The position numbers and the translations under genes were made by a program. A stretch of DNA of 15,898 nucleotides, from positions 1-15,898 of the forward strand of contig CAAGKY010000029.1 in assembly GCA_900770645.1 (NCBI GenBank), given 5' to 3'. This stretch comes from Bacilli bacterium (GTDB taxonomy: Bacteria > Bacillota_I > Bacilli_A > ML615J-28 > CAG-313). Numbering within the stretch: the stretch's first letter is position 1; each line of letters opens with the position of its first letter. Under the pieces are notes generated by a model. The model was not told where the DNA came from and searched no databases. It was given only the letters and a program-made list of their open reading frames with translations. Positions 7,074-13,893 of this stretch are shown here, in pieces.

Positions 7074-7790
7074 TTATGATAATAATTTTTTGTATATATA
7101 TTTTTTACCTTCAATTCTAACTACTTCAATTGCTTTTATTGTTCTTAAAATAATTAAGGTGCTTGATGCTTCACGTAAAGAAAGTTTTAATTTCTTTCTA
7201 AATGTTTCCGCAACAAATTCATCTTCAAAAGGGATCAAAGATTTAAAACTACTAGCATCTTTTAATTCAATCAATTCTACAATTTCTTTAGGTACTTGAT
7301 TGATTCTTGTCATTTTGTTTTGTTTATATCTATTAATATATGGTATACGATATTCATCGATATTAAGAATTGCACAAACAAATTTTAAATTAGGGTGATT
7401 TAACAGGTTATTAATTTTGTATAACTCTTTTCCAATCTTTAAGGGATTTTCTTTTTTAGGTGATTTTTTAATACTTATTAGTTCACCATTTTCATCTAAA
7501 TTGTAAATTAGTTTTTGATTAATAATAGGATATACAATTGTTATAGGATACTTTTCTAATAAACAATCAAGTTTTTTCCTCATTGCGTTAAAAGATGAGG
7601 TTTGAATTTCTATTATTTGATTACCTTTTAAAATATCTACAATATACCCTTCACATTTTTGTTCATGATAAATAGATTCATTACAAAAATAATATTTTAG
7701 ATATTGATGAAGAGTTCTTTCTTGTTTTGTACCGATACTACTTTGAATATTGTTCTTTACTATTAATTCTTTTACTTTTTCAAAATCCAT
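7074..7790 (-). CDS. Unrecognised protein with PD-(D/E)xK-like core and possible C-terminal winged helix
   Basis: A 238-aa soluble protein I cannot assign to a named family. Residues about 20-90 show the order expected of a PD-(D/E)xK nuclease-type fold: a helix with Glu24 (KQERTLHQYLKYYF), a strand with Asp52 (GYIVDIL), a hairpin, then EIQTSSF with Glu61 and Gln63, followed by a helix (RKKLDCLLEKY) and a hydrophobic strand (PITIVYPII). Gln in place of the usual Lys is known in CoiA-like members. The C-terminal 50 residues (EFVAETFRKKLKLSLREASS, then a strand-turn-strand with KKYIYK) look like a winged helix. The start at 7790 is preceded by GGTGAT (7794-7799). It ends 86 bases before the Fic gene, which has its own promoter; a functional link is inferred only from adjacency. 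Confidence 0.75.
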   Translation of the reverse strand: MDFEKVKELIVKNNIQSSIGTKQERTLHQYLKYYFCNESIYHEQKCEGYIVDILKGNQIIEIQTSSFNAMRKKLDCLLEKYPITIVYPIINQKLIYNLDENGELISIKKSPKKENPLKIGKELYKINNLLNHPNLKFVCAILNIDEYRIPYINRYKQNKMTRINQVPKEIVELIELKDASSFKSLIPFEDEFVAETFRKKLKLSLREASSTLIILRTIKAIEVVRIEGKKYIYKKLLS

Positions 7791-7805
7791 AAAATCACCA
7801 ATAAA

Positions 7806-7814
7806 ATTATAACA
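7806..7814 (-). promoter_or_regulatory. Extended -10 promoter candidate for the PD-(D/E)xK-like gene
   Basis: On the minus strand this reads TGTTATAAT, an extended -10 (TGnTATAAT). No good -35 lies upstream, which extended -10 promoters tolerate. The start would fall near 7799, on the Shine-Dalgarno, giving a nearly leaderless transcript. Confidence 0.5.
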
Positions 7815-7852
7815 AAAAAAGATAAAAAAAGACATCTAAAAAATAAAAGATA

Positions 7853-7861
7853 TGTTATAAT
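7853..7861 (+). promoter_or_regulatory. Extended -10 promoter candidate for the lipoprotein operon
   Basis: TGTTATAAT is an extended -10 element, the same nonamer as the divergent one at 7806-7814. A recognisable -35 is missing. The predicted start near 7868 is about 14 bases before the ATG at 7882. Confidence 0.6.
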
Positions 7862-7881
7862 ATATATGTGAGGTGTTAAAC

Positions 7882-8292
7882 ATGAAAAAAATATTTTTAA
7901 GTTTCTTTGTTTTATTTTCTTGTTTATTCTTAGTTTCATGTGGTACTCCACTTGATGAAACAATCAAAGAAATTAATCAACGATATGCTGATTTTAATCC
8001 TATGAGTGAAGAAGATGTTATGGTTAGATTCAAAGAACCAATTAATATTAGAGTAATAGATGAATTTAATCATGTGTCTATTTGGGCTATAGGATATCGT
8101 GATATTGATGAATTAAAACAAGCGATTGAATCAGGAATTGAAGTTGAAGGCGTATTTGTAACATTTAATGAAACAGTAAGAAGTTTTCAAGAATTAAATG
8201 AAGAAACATTAACTATGGAATGGCATGACAAAGTAGTAGTAGATGCGGTCAAAGCTGTTAAAAAGGTTATAACCCTTGCTGATTTAAAATAG
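7882..8292 (+). CDS. Small lipoprotein, paralogue of the 9102-9455 product
   Basis: A 136-aa predicted membrane-anchored extracytoplasmic lipoprotein: basic start (MKK), hydrophobic stretch, lipobox LVSC, lipidation at Cys20. The mature part is mixed alpha/beta. Residues Trp68 to Phe95 align without gaps to residues 74-101 of the lipoprotein at 9102-9455, with 12 identities in 28 positions, including WAxGY at the start and VTF at the end, and both have a preceding 'LG/FKxP' turn. The pattern (helix, turn with Asp-Pro or Glu-Pro, strand with Trp, strand ending VTF) is reminiscent of BamE/SmpA or beta-lactamase-inhibitor-like small folds, which is a guess. The start at 7882 follows AGGTG (7871-7875). 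The next lipoprotein gene follows after 18 bases. Confidence 0.8.
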   Translation: MKKIFLSFFVLFSCLFLVSCGTPLDETIKEINQRYADFNPMSEEDVMVRFKEPINIRVIDEFNHVSIWAIGYRDIDELKQAIESGIEVEGVFVTFNETVRSFQELNEETLTMEWHDKVVVDAVKAVKKVITLADLK

Positions 8293-8310
8293 AAAAGTAG
8301 GAGGTATTTT

Positions 8311-9021
8311 ATGAAAAAAATAATCATGTGTTTATGTTTATTGGTTTTTGGTATAGTTTTAACATCATGTGGTAATGATTTTGTAAATCCTATGGATTAC
8401 TCTATTGATAAAGAAATTAAATTAAAAAAAGAAGCAACAATGGAAGACTTAAAAGAAGTTGAAGTTTCTATTGAAGATATTAAAAATTTTACTATAGATA
8501 TGAGAGTTGAAAGAAATGAATTTGCGGATTTCGAAACTAATATATTGCTTTCTTTCACAACTAAAAATAATAAAATTAATGGTAATATGAAACTAGATAC
8601 TGGAATAATTGATCTAGATCTATATATTAAAGATAGTTATATGTGTTTAGATTATGGTATGCTAGGTAAATATAAAGTATTAATCACTGATGTAGAAGAT
8701 TTCACTAGTGAAGAAATTTTTAGTGAAGAATTTAATTTTGAAGAAGTATTAGAAAATTTTATTAAAGAATATGAGTCAAAAGAAAATGATAATCTAAAAA
8801 TTGGTTATGATAAAGAAGGATGTTTAATTATTGATTTCAAAGATGAAAATATTACCTTCAGATATGTATTAAATAAATACTTACCAGTATACCTATATAT
8901 GAGTGGTGAAGGAACAACAGCTGAAATCAAATGTTCATATGATAAAGTTAAAGTAGAGTATCCAGAAGATTTTGATATTGAAGATTATAAAGATGTTGAT
9001 TCTTTCGACGATATCCTATAA
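8311..9021 (+). CDS. Acidic lipoprotein, possibly LolA/LppX-like beta-rich fold
   Basis: A 236-aa predicted lipoprotein with lipobox LTSC and lipidation at Cys20. The mature protein is strongly acidic, especially at the C-terminus (DFDIEDYKDVDSFDDIL), and contains alternating strands (TIDMRVER, TNILLSFTTKNNK, GNMKLD, DLDLYIKDSYMCLDY, then TAEIKCSYDKVKVEYPED near the end). Repeated extended strands describing a 'molecule with a probe, then lipoprotein-status, then final strand' order resemble the LolA/LppX-like lipid-binding fold of many Gram-positive lipoproteins, but this is weak evidence and the function is unknown. GTAGGAGGTA just upstream is a strong ribosome binding site, and the 18-base gap to the preceding gene indicates one operon. 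No terminator is evident after the TAA. Confidence 0.78.
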   Translation: MKKIIMCLCLLVFGIVLTSCGNDFVNPMDYSIDKEIKLKKEATMEDLKEVEVSIEDIKNFTIDMRVERNEFADFETNILLSFTTKNNKINGNMKLDTGIIDLDLYIKDSYMCLDYGMLGKYKVLITDVEDFTSEEIFSEEFNFEEVLENFIKEYESKENDNLKIGYDKEGCLIIDFKDENITFRYVLNKYLPVYLYMSGEGTTAEIKCSYDKVKVEYPEDFDIEDYKDVDSFDDIL

Positions 9022-9049
9022 AAGTGACTAAATTTAATTAACTAAAAAG

Positions 9050-9078
9050 TTGATAATAAAAAATTAAAATGATAAAAT
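9050..9078 (+). promoter_or_regulatory. Promoter of the third lipoprotein gene
   Basis: TTGATA (9050-9055) and TAAAAT (9073-9078) are separated by 17 bp, giving this gene its own transcript in addition to possible read-through from the two preceding lipoprotein genes. Confidence 0.65.
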
Positions 9079-9101
9079 GAGTATATATGGAGGTAAGAAA
9101 A

Positions 9102-9455
9102 ATGAAAAAAGTTTTTAAATTATCTATGATTGCTTTAGTAGCATTATTCTCATTATTCACACTTGCTTCATGTGGTGGAGTTAGTGAAAGTATGGCAGAT
9201 GATATCAATCTAGCTGCTGAAAAAGATGAACACTTAACTTATACTGAATTAGTTGATAAATTAGGTGATCCTGTTATTAATTTATATGATTCAGTATTTA
9301 CAAAATCTGGTGTTGTTACATGGGCTAAAGGATATGACAATGCTGATGATTATCAAGCTGCATTAGAAGCTGAAAAAGAAGTTCCTGTATTAGTTGTAAC
9401 ATTTGTTGGTGGAAAAGCAACATCTGCAACTTACAGCGATGGAAAAGCTAAATAA
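9102..9455 (+). CDS. Small lipoprotein, paralogue of the 7882-8292 product
   Basis: A 117-aa predicted lipoprotein with signal peptide and lipobox LASC, lipidation at Cys24. It is homologous to the lipoprotein encoded at 7882-8292: Trp74 to Phe101 (starting WAKGY, ending VVTF) aligns gap-free with 12 of 28 identities, and both have a helix-turn with 'LGDP/FKEP' before it. Unlike its paralogue it ends 16 residues after the shared VTF strand, with no long C-terminal tail. The start at 9102 is preferred to the ATG at 9087 because GGAGGT (9089-9094) fits it and because the signal peptide then begins MKK. The gene has its own promoter and a strong terminator, and relatively many GCT/GCA and GAA codons, which suggests high expression (inference). 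Confidence 0.82.
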   Translation: MKKVFKLSMIALVALFSLFTLASCGGVSESMADDINLAAEKDEHLTYTELVDKLGDPVINLYDSVFTKSGVVTWAKGYDNADDYQAALEAEKEVPVLVVTFVGGKATSATYSDGKAK

Positions 9456-9464
9456 CAAAAAAAT

Positions 9465-9503
9465 AAAAGCTTAAGGATTTTTAAAATCCTTAAGCTTTTT
9501 GTT
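9465..9503. terminator. Bidirectional terminator between lipoprotein and TSCPD genes
   Basis: A 17-bp perfect inverted repeat (arms 9465-9481 and 9483-9499, core GCTTAAGGA/TCCTTAAGC) with A-rich left and T-rich right flanks. It ends 7-10 bases before the stop of the convergent gene and can serve both. Confidence 0.92.
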
Positions 9504-9509
9504 TTGTAC

Positions 9510-9764
9510 TTACTCACCTAGTGCTTGACTTAGTGCTTTTGTTAATTGATCTGCACAGCTTGTATTACGTGGTCCACAAGTATTACCTTGTAAGATACGA
9601 ATAGCATCTTTTGCATATGTACCTTCTAATAATTTAGAAATAGCTTTTAAATTACCGCTACATCCCCCAGTAAATACTAAGTTAGTGATTTTTAAATCAT
9701 CTGTTAGATCAAAAGAAATAACTCTAGAACAAACTCCGCTTGGTTGATATTCTACATGTTTCAT
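9510..9764 (-). CDS. TSCPD-domain (TIGR03905-like) small Cys-rich protein
   Basis: An 84-aa protein matching the short stand-alone TSCPD proteins of anaerobic Firmicutes, a domain also found at the C-terminus of some ribonucleotide reductases. Four cysteines are placed as in the family: Cys12 (GVCSRVI), Cys35 (FTGGCSGNLK), Cys63 (NTCGPR) and Cys70 (TSCADQL), which suggests metal, probably zinc, binding. The signature TSCPDQL is TSCADQL here, so the proline that names the domain is an alanine. The start at 9764 follows GAGGTG (complement of 9770-9775). The function is unknown. It diverges from the cysteine desulfurase gene and apparently shares a promoter element with it. Confidence 0.85.
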   Translation of the reverse strand: MKHVEYQPSGVCSRVISFDLTDDLKITNLVFTGGCSGNLKAISKLLEGTYAKDAIRILQGNTCGPRNTSCADQLTKALSQALGE

Positions 9765-9781
9765 TCTATCACCTCAATCTA

Positions 9782-9833
9782 ATTATATATTTTTTTCTTA
9801 TATATTGCAAAAAGTTTGCTTTTTTTGTATAAT
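9782..9833. promoter_or_regulatory. Divergent promoter pair sharing one -35 hexamer
   Basis: TTGCAA at 9805-9810 is its own reverse complement. Rightwards, TATAAT lies at 9828-9833 with a 17-bp spacer (cysteine desulfurase). Leftwards, TATAAT on the minus strand lies at 9787-9782, also with a 17-bp spacer (TSCPD gene). Both promoters are optimal only if they use the same -35, so polymerase could occupy one direction at a time. Confidence 0.75.
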
Positions 9834-9859
9834 TAATATTAGGAAGAAGGTACAAAAAG

Positions 9860-10984
9860 ATGATATATTTTGATTATACAGCGACAACAAAACCACGTAA
9901 AGAAGTAGTAGATTTATATCAAAAAGTTAATAGCGATTATTGGTACAATCCATCTAGTATATACAAAGCTGGTGTAGTAAGTGACTCATTATTTAAAGAT
10001 TGTGAAAATAATGTTCTTAAAGCATTAAAACTTCAAAATAAGAAAGTAATTTTTACATCAGGTGCCACTGAAGCAAATAACTTAGCAATATATGGTATTT
10101 GTAATAACTACCTTTATCAAAATAAAAATATCATCACTACTAAAATTGAACATCCATCTGTTTTATCTTGTTATCAAGATTTAGAAAAAAAAGGATTTAC
10201 AGTAAATTATTTATCTGTAGATGAAGATGGAATAATAAATGTTGAAGAATTAAAAGAATTAATTAATAATGATACAATTCTTGTATCTATAATGTGGGTT
10301 AATAATATAGTTGGATCAATTCAACCTATTGAAGAAGTTATTAAGATTACAAAACAATACCCAAGAGTTAAACTACATGTTGATAGCGTTCAAGGTATAG
10401 GTAAGATTAATCCTCAGTTTAATTTTAATGATGTCGATTTGTTCACACTAAGTTCTCACAAAATAAATGGACTAAAATCTAGTGGGGCTTTAATAATGAA
10501 TGATAAGATTGTCTTATCATCAATAATTAAGGGAGCCACTCAACAAGAAGGAATTCGTCCAGGAACAATTGATGTATCGCTTGCGGCGGCAACAACTAAA
10601 GCTTTAATGCTAATACAAAGTGAACTTGACAGTCATTATAATTATGTTTTAGATTTACACAATTATTTTAAACAACAATTAAGTGGTTTACCTAATGTTT
10701 TAATTAATGGTGCAAACAAAAATTATTCACCATATATTTTAAATATTAGTATTCTAAATACTGAAAGTGAAACATTTATTCACTATTTAGAAAGGTTTGA
10801 AATATATGTTGCGGCGGGAAGCGCATGCAATTCAAAAACTAAAAAACCAGAAAAAACAATATATGCGATGACAAATGATGAAAGAAGAGCTGTGACATCT
10901 TTACGCATTAGTTTATCTTATGTTTCTACAATAGATGAAATTGATGAATTCATTAAATGTTTACGCAAATTTTTAGAAAAGTAG
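9860..10984 (+). CDS. nifS: Cysteine desulfurase (NifS/IscS family), likely sulfur donor for ThiI
   Basis: A PLP-dependent aminotransferase-fold enzyme of 374 aa that removes sulfur from L-cysteine as a protein persulfide and passes it on. The Schiff-base lysine is Lys201 in SSHKINGLKSSGA. His98 (IEHPS) stacks on the cofactor and Asp175 (HVDSVQG) contacts its ring nitrogen. The catalytic cysteine is Cys323 in AAGSACNSKTKKPEK (318-332), a long loop of the NifS/IscS class. Because thiI follows after 8 bases, the pair resembles NifZ-ThiI of Bacillus, which makes 4-thiouridine at position 8 of tRNA; general Fe-S supply is less likely from the context. The ribosome binding site AAGAAGGT (9844-9851) suits the ATG at 9860. 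Confidence 0.92.
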   Translation: MIYFDYTATTKPRKEVVDLYQKVNSDYWYNPSSIYKAGVVSDSLFKDCENNVLKALKLQNKKVIFTSGATEANNLAIYGICNNYLYQNKNIITTKIEHPSVLSCYQDLEKKGFTVNYLSVDEDGIINVEELKELINNDTILVSIMWVNNIVGSIQPIEEVIKITKQYPRVKLHVDSVQGIGKINPQFNFNDVDLFTLSSHKINGLKSSGALIMNDKIVLSSIIKGATQQEGIRPGTIDVSLAAATTKALMLIQSELDSHYNYVLDLHNYFKQQLSGLPNVLINGANKNYSPYILNISILNTESETFIHYLERFEIYVAAGSACNSKTKKPEKTIYAMTNDERRAVTSLRISLSYVSTIDEIDEFIKCLRKFLEK

Positions 10985-10992
10985 GAAATACT

Positions 10993-12204
10993 ATGAATGA
11001 TCATATTTTAATTAGATACGGTGAATTGAGTTTAAAAAAATCTAACCGTAATCAATTTATTAAAAAAATAAATACCCATATTCAAAAAGCTTTAAAAGGT
11101 TTTGATAAATTAACATTTGAAGCTCGTGGACTTAGACATTATATTATTCTAAATGGCGAAGATGAAAAAAACATTATTCCTATTCTCAAAAAGATTCCAG
11201 GAATATATTCATTTAGTGTAGTAGCAAGATGTGCATCTGATATTGAAGAAATAAAAGCTTTGGCTTTAAACGTTTTAAAAGAAAAAGATTATGCTAATTC
11301 AAAATTTAAAGTAGATACACATCGTGGTGATAAACAATTCCCAATGACTTCTCAAGAGATAACAAAAGAAGTAAGTAGAGAATTATTTAAAAATTTACCA
11401 GGATTAAAAGCAGATGTACATAACCCTGATTTTGTTTTAAATATTGATGTTAGATGTGAGGGAACATTTATATTTACTGATGTTCATATGGGTTTAGGTG
11501 GATTCCCAGCTGGTATTTTAGGAAAAACAATTCTTATGATTAGTGGGGGAATTGATAGTGTAGTAGCAGGATTTGAAGTAATTAAAAAAGGAATGGATCT
11601 AGAAGCAGTTCATTATGCATCTCCTCCGTATACTTCTGATATGGCTCTTCAAAAAGTTGTAGATTTATTAGAAGAATTAACTATATATACAGAGCATCAA
11701 AGCATCAATTTACATGTTGTTCCATTCACGAAGATTCAAGATGAGATATATAAAAACGTTCGTGATGATTATGGAATTACAATTATGCGTAGAATGATGT
11801 ATAGGATAGCAGAAAAACTAGCAAATAAACATAATGCATTAGCTATTGTTAATGGTGAAAATGTTGGACAAGTTGCTAGTCAAACATTAGAAAGTATGGG
11901 TGTTATTAATGAGGTTACTAAATTACCTGTTATTAGACCACTTGCGACTCTTGATAAAAGTGACATCATTGAAAAGAGCATTCAAATAGGTACATACCCT
12001 ATTTCAATTAGACCATACGAAGATTGTTGTACAGTATTCGTGCCAAAACATCCACAAATTAAACCGCATCTTGATACAGCAATAGAGGAAGAAAATAAGT
12101 TTGATTATAATACTTTAATAGATGAAGCAATTGAAAATATTCAAACAATAAGATTGAGAACAGGTAGAAAATACGAAGTATTTAAAAAAGAAGAATTATT
12201 CTAA
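10993..12204 (+). CDS. thiI: tRNA 4-thiouridine synthase ThiI (no rhodanese domain)
   Basis: A 403-aa enzyme that adenylates U8 of tRNA and installs sulfur received from the cysteine desulfurase. Domain order is an N-terminal ferredoxin-like domain, a THUMP RNA-binding domain (about 60-165), then an ATP pyrophosphatase domain with the P-loop SGGIDSVVAG (184-193; the usual Pro after Ser is Val). Other family segments are IMRRMMYRIAE (264-274), NGENVGQVASQTLESM (287-302) and YEDCCTVFVPKHP (342-354), with Cys345/346. The length shows that the C-terminal rhodanese domain of enterobacterial ThiI is absent, as in Bacillus, so sulfur must come directly from the upstream desulfurase. The start at 10993 lies 8 bases after the previous stop with a weak AGGAAA; translation is probably coupled. 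Confidence 0.96.
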   Translation: MNDHILIRYGELSLKKSNRNQFIKKINTHIQKALKGFDKLTFEARGLRHYIILNGEDEKNIIPILKKIPGIYSFSVVARCASDIEEIKALALNVLKEKDYANSKFKVDTHRGDKQFPMTSQEITKEVSRELFKNLPGLKADVHNPDFVLNIDVRCEGTFIFTDVHMGLGGFPAGILGKTILMISGGIDSVVAGFEVIKKGMDLEAVHYASPPYTSDMALQKVVDLLEELTIYTEHQSINLHVVPFTKIQDEIYKNVRDDYGITIMRRMMYRIAEKLANKHNALAIVNGENVGQVASQTLESMGVINEVTKLPVIRPLATLDKSDIIEKSIQIGTYPISIRPYEDCCTVFVPKHPQIKPHLDTAIEEENKFDYNTLIDEAIENIQTIRLRTGRKYEVFKKEELF

Positions 12205-12224
12205 ATTTTTCCAATAAAAAATTG

Positions 12225-12253
12225 TTATAAAAGTCTAAAATTGGCTCATAATA
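12225..12253 (+). promoter_or_regulatory. Candidate sigma-G (forespore) promoter of the SASP gene
   Basis: CATAATA at 12247-12253 fits the sigma-G -10 (CATnnTA), and TTATA at 12225-12229, 17 bases upstream, fits four of five positions of the -35 (G-pyrimidine-ATA). A sigma-A reading would need a 19-bp spacer and a non-consensus CATAAT. The expression stage is inferred from the gene's identity and this match. Confidence 0.5.
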
Positions 12254-12274
12254 ATTTTGACAGGAGGTGAAATA

Positions 12275-12478
12275 ATGAATAATTCATCTTATAACAGCAA
12301 AAATAAATTAGCAGTTCCTGGATCTGAAAATGCCGTTTCTCAAATGAAATATGAAATTGCTAATGAATTAGGTGTAAATTTAGGACCAGATGCGACTGCA
12401 CGTCAAAATGGTACAGTTGGTGGTGAAATCACTCGTCGTCTTGTTTCAATGGCTCAATCTCAATTAAAATCAAAATAG
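12275..12478 (+). CDS. Alpha/beta-type small acid-soluble spore protein (SASP)
   Basis: A 67-aa DNA-binding protein that coats spore chromosomes, protects them from UV damage and is degraded on germination. The conserved body is all there: NKLAVPGSENA (10-20), KYEIANELGVNLG (25-37), the middle TARQNGTVGGEITRRLV (41-57) and MAQSQL. The segment YEIANE around Glu27 is the recognised cleavage site of the germination protease GPR. The start at 12275 has a perfect AGGAGGTGA (12262-12270) four bases upstream, typical of very highly translated spore proteins. The gene is monocistronic, between ThiI and its own terminator. It is strong evidence that the organism, or its recent ancestors, form endospores. 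Confidence 0.96.
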   Translation: MNNSSYNSKNKLAVPGSENAVSQMKYEIANELGVNLGPDATARQNGTVGGEITRRLVSMAQSQLKSK

Positions 12479-12488
12479 TCATACAAGA

Positions 12489-12528
12489 AAAATAAAAACA
12501 CGTATTGAATAATGCGTGTTTTTATTTT
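12489..12528 (+). terminator. Intrinsic terminator after the SASP gene
   Basis: An 18-bp stem (arms 12489-12506 and 12511-12528, core AACACG/CGTGTT with one G-U pair) closed by a GAAT loop, with a T-rich right arm. Confidence 0.9.
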
Positions 12529-12529
12529 G

Positions 12530-12558
12530 TTGCGTTTTAATAAAATATATGATATAAT
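12530..12558 (+). promoter_or_regulatory. Sigma-A promoter of the membrane protein/methyltransferase pair
   Basis: TTGCGT (12530-12535) and consensus TATAAT (12553-12558) are 17 bp apart, starting right after the SASP terminator. The predicted start near 12565 is just ahead of AGAGGAGG (12567-12574). Confidence 0.75.
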
Positions 12559-12583
12559 AACTGAAAAGAGGAGGCTTATTCAG

Positions 12584-13165
12584 ATGGATAAATTTAAAGA
12601 ACCAGTTACATATGAAGAAGCAGTCGAAAGAAAAGAAAACTTATTAAATAAATTAAATAAATATAATGAAGAATTATTAGAAGGAAAAGAAACTTCTTTA
12701 ACTGAAGAAGAATACGCATTAGTTCAAGAAGAATATGAATTCTTAGATTGTTTAGTAGATGTTGAAGCAGAATTCGCTGATAGCGAAGAAGTGACTGATA
12801 AAAAATTCTTAGATAAAGTTAATTTATTTGTTTGGATTTACGCAATGGCAATGTTTTTTGCGAACTTTTATTTTGTTCAACAAAGTATAGGTTATTCACT
12901 ACTTTCAAAATTTTTAACCACAGAATGGCTAGATTTTTCTAATATTAAACTTTGGATTTCTGTTACAGGAATGTTTGTAATATATCCAATTATTCTTTTA
13001 ATAATTGGTATAGTGATTAAAATTTTTGCATTCAAAAAAGATTTAGCAAGTAAAAAAGCTTTTAATTATGTTTTCTTAGGACAAATTGTATTTACAATAA
13101 TTAATTTTTTAGTATGTTATTTTGCAGTTATTGATATGTGTTATCATGCATTAGTAGGTGCATAA
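12584..13165 (+). CDS. Three-helix membrane protein with acidic coiled-coil N-terminus, unknown function
   Basis: A 193-aa protein whose first 80 residues are charged, Glu-rich and helical (EEAVERKENLLNKLNKYNEE and EEEYALVQEEYEFLDCL), probably a short coiled coil in the cytoplasm, followed by three membrane segments (about 80-102, 123-150, 161-186) with a basic loop KKDLASKK between the last two. I do not recognise the family. The start at 12584 fits AGAGGAGG (12567-12574). Its stop overlaps the start of the RNA methyltransferase gene (TAATG), which suggests the two are made together although no functional link is known. Confidence 0.78.
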   Translation: MDKFKEPVTYEEAVERKENLLNKLNKYNEELLEGKETSLTEEEYALVQEEYEFLDCLVDVEAEFADSEEVTDKKFLDKVNLFVWIYAMAMFFANFYFVQQSIGYSLLSKFLTTEWLDFSNIKLWISVTGMFVIYPIILLIIGIVIKIFAFKKDLASKKAFNYVFLGQIVFTIINFLVCYFAVIDMCYHALVGA

Positions 13166-13893
13166 TGAAAAATATTTCATCAGTAAATAATCAATACATA
13201 AAAGATTTAAGTTTATTAAAAAACAAAAAAAATCGTATACAAGAAAATAAATATATTATCGAAGGTCATCATTTAGTAGAAGAAGCATATAAAGCAGGAG
13301 TGTTAAAAGAAGTATTAACAACAGATGAAAATATTATTTTTGATGTTCCTACAATATTGGTTACAGATGCTATCATTTCTAAACTTTCATCAACTAAAGA
13401 ACCACAAGGGATTATTGGAATTGTAGAAATGCAAAAACCAGTATGGCGTTCATACTCTAAATACTTAATATTAGATGATGTAAGTGATCCTGGTAATTTA
13501 GGAACTATTATTAGAAGTAGTGCAGCACTAGGAATTGATGCTATTATTGTTAGTTTAGATACAGTAGATGAATACAATGATAAAGTATTGAGAGCTACCC
13601 AAGGAGCTATTTTCAAAATACCAATTTTTAGGATGAATATTAGTGACGCAATAGCGAAATTAAAAAAAGATGATACTAAAATAATTGTTACATCATTACA
13701 AAATTCATCAGACTTAAAAACTATCAAAAAACCTAATAAATTCGGAATTATTTTAGGTAATGAAGCAAAAGGCGTACACCCTGAATATTTAGATTTAGCC
13801 GATGAAATTGTAAGAATTGAAATGCAAAATGATGTTGAATCATTGAATGTCGCAATGTCGGCTGGAATTATAATATATTATTTAATGAACTAA
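13165..13893 (+). CDS. TrmH/SpoU-family 2'-O-ribose RNA methyltransferase
   Basis: A 242-aa SAM-dependent methyltransferase of the SPOUT class, acting on rRNA or tRNA ribose. The N-terminal substrate-binding domain (1-90) carries the family's IIEGHHLVEEA (31-41). The trefoil-knot catalytic domain has motif 1 DPGNLGTIIRSS (108-119, Asn111 and Arg117), motif 2 ILGNEAKGV (196-204) and motif 3 ESLNVAMSAG (225-234), which form the SAM pocket and dimer interface. Length and N-terminal domain place it nearest the RlmB/YsgA-like group, typically rRNA-modifying; the target nucleotide cannot be read from sequence. The ATG overlaps the preceding TAA and TAGTAGGTG (13152-13160) is the ribosome binding site. 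Confidence 0.93.
   Translation: MKNISSVNNQYIKDLSLLKNKKNRIQENKYIIEGHHLVEEAYKAGVLKEVLTTDENIIFDVPTILVTDAIISKLSSTKEPQGIIGIVEMQKPVWRSYSKYLILDDVSDPGNLGTIIRSSAALGIDAIIVSLDTVDEYNDKVLRATQGAIFKIPIFRMNISDAIAKLKKDDTKIIVTSLQNSSDLKTIKKPNKFGIILGNEAKGVHPEYLDLADEIVRIEMQNDVESLNVAMSAGIIIYYLMN

Noticed and set aside
9037..9055. AACT...AGTT dyad after the second lipoprotein gene considered as a terminator
   Set aside because: A four-base stem without a T-run; it overlaps the -35 of the next promoter and is probably chance.
13269..13727. Open frame of 152 codons on the minus strand within the RNA methyltransferase gene
   Set aside because: The plus strand has a clear conserved methyltransferase with all motifs; the antisense frame has no start signals or recognisable content.
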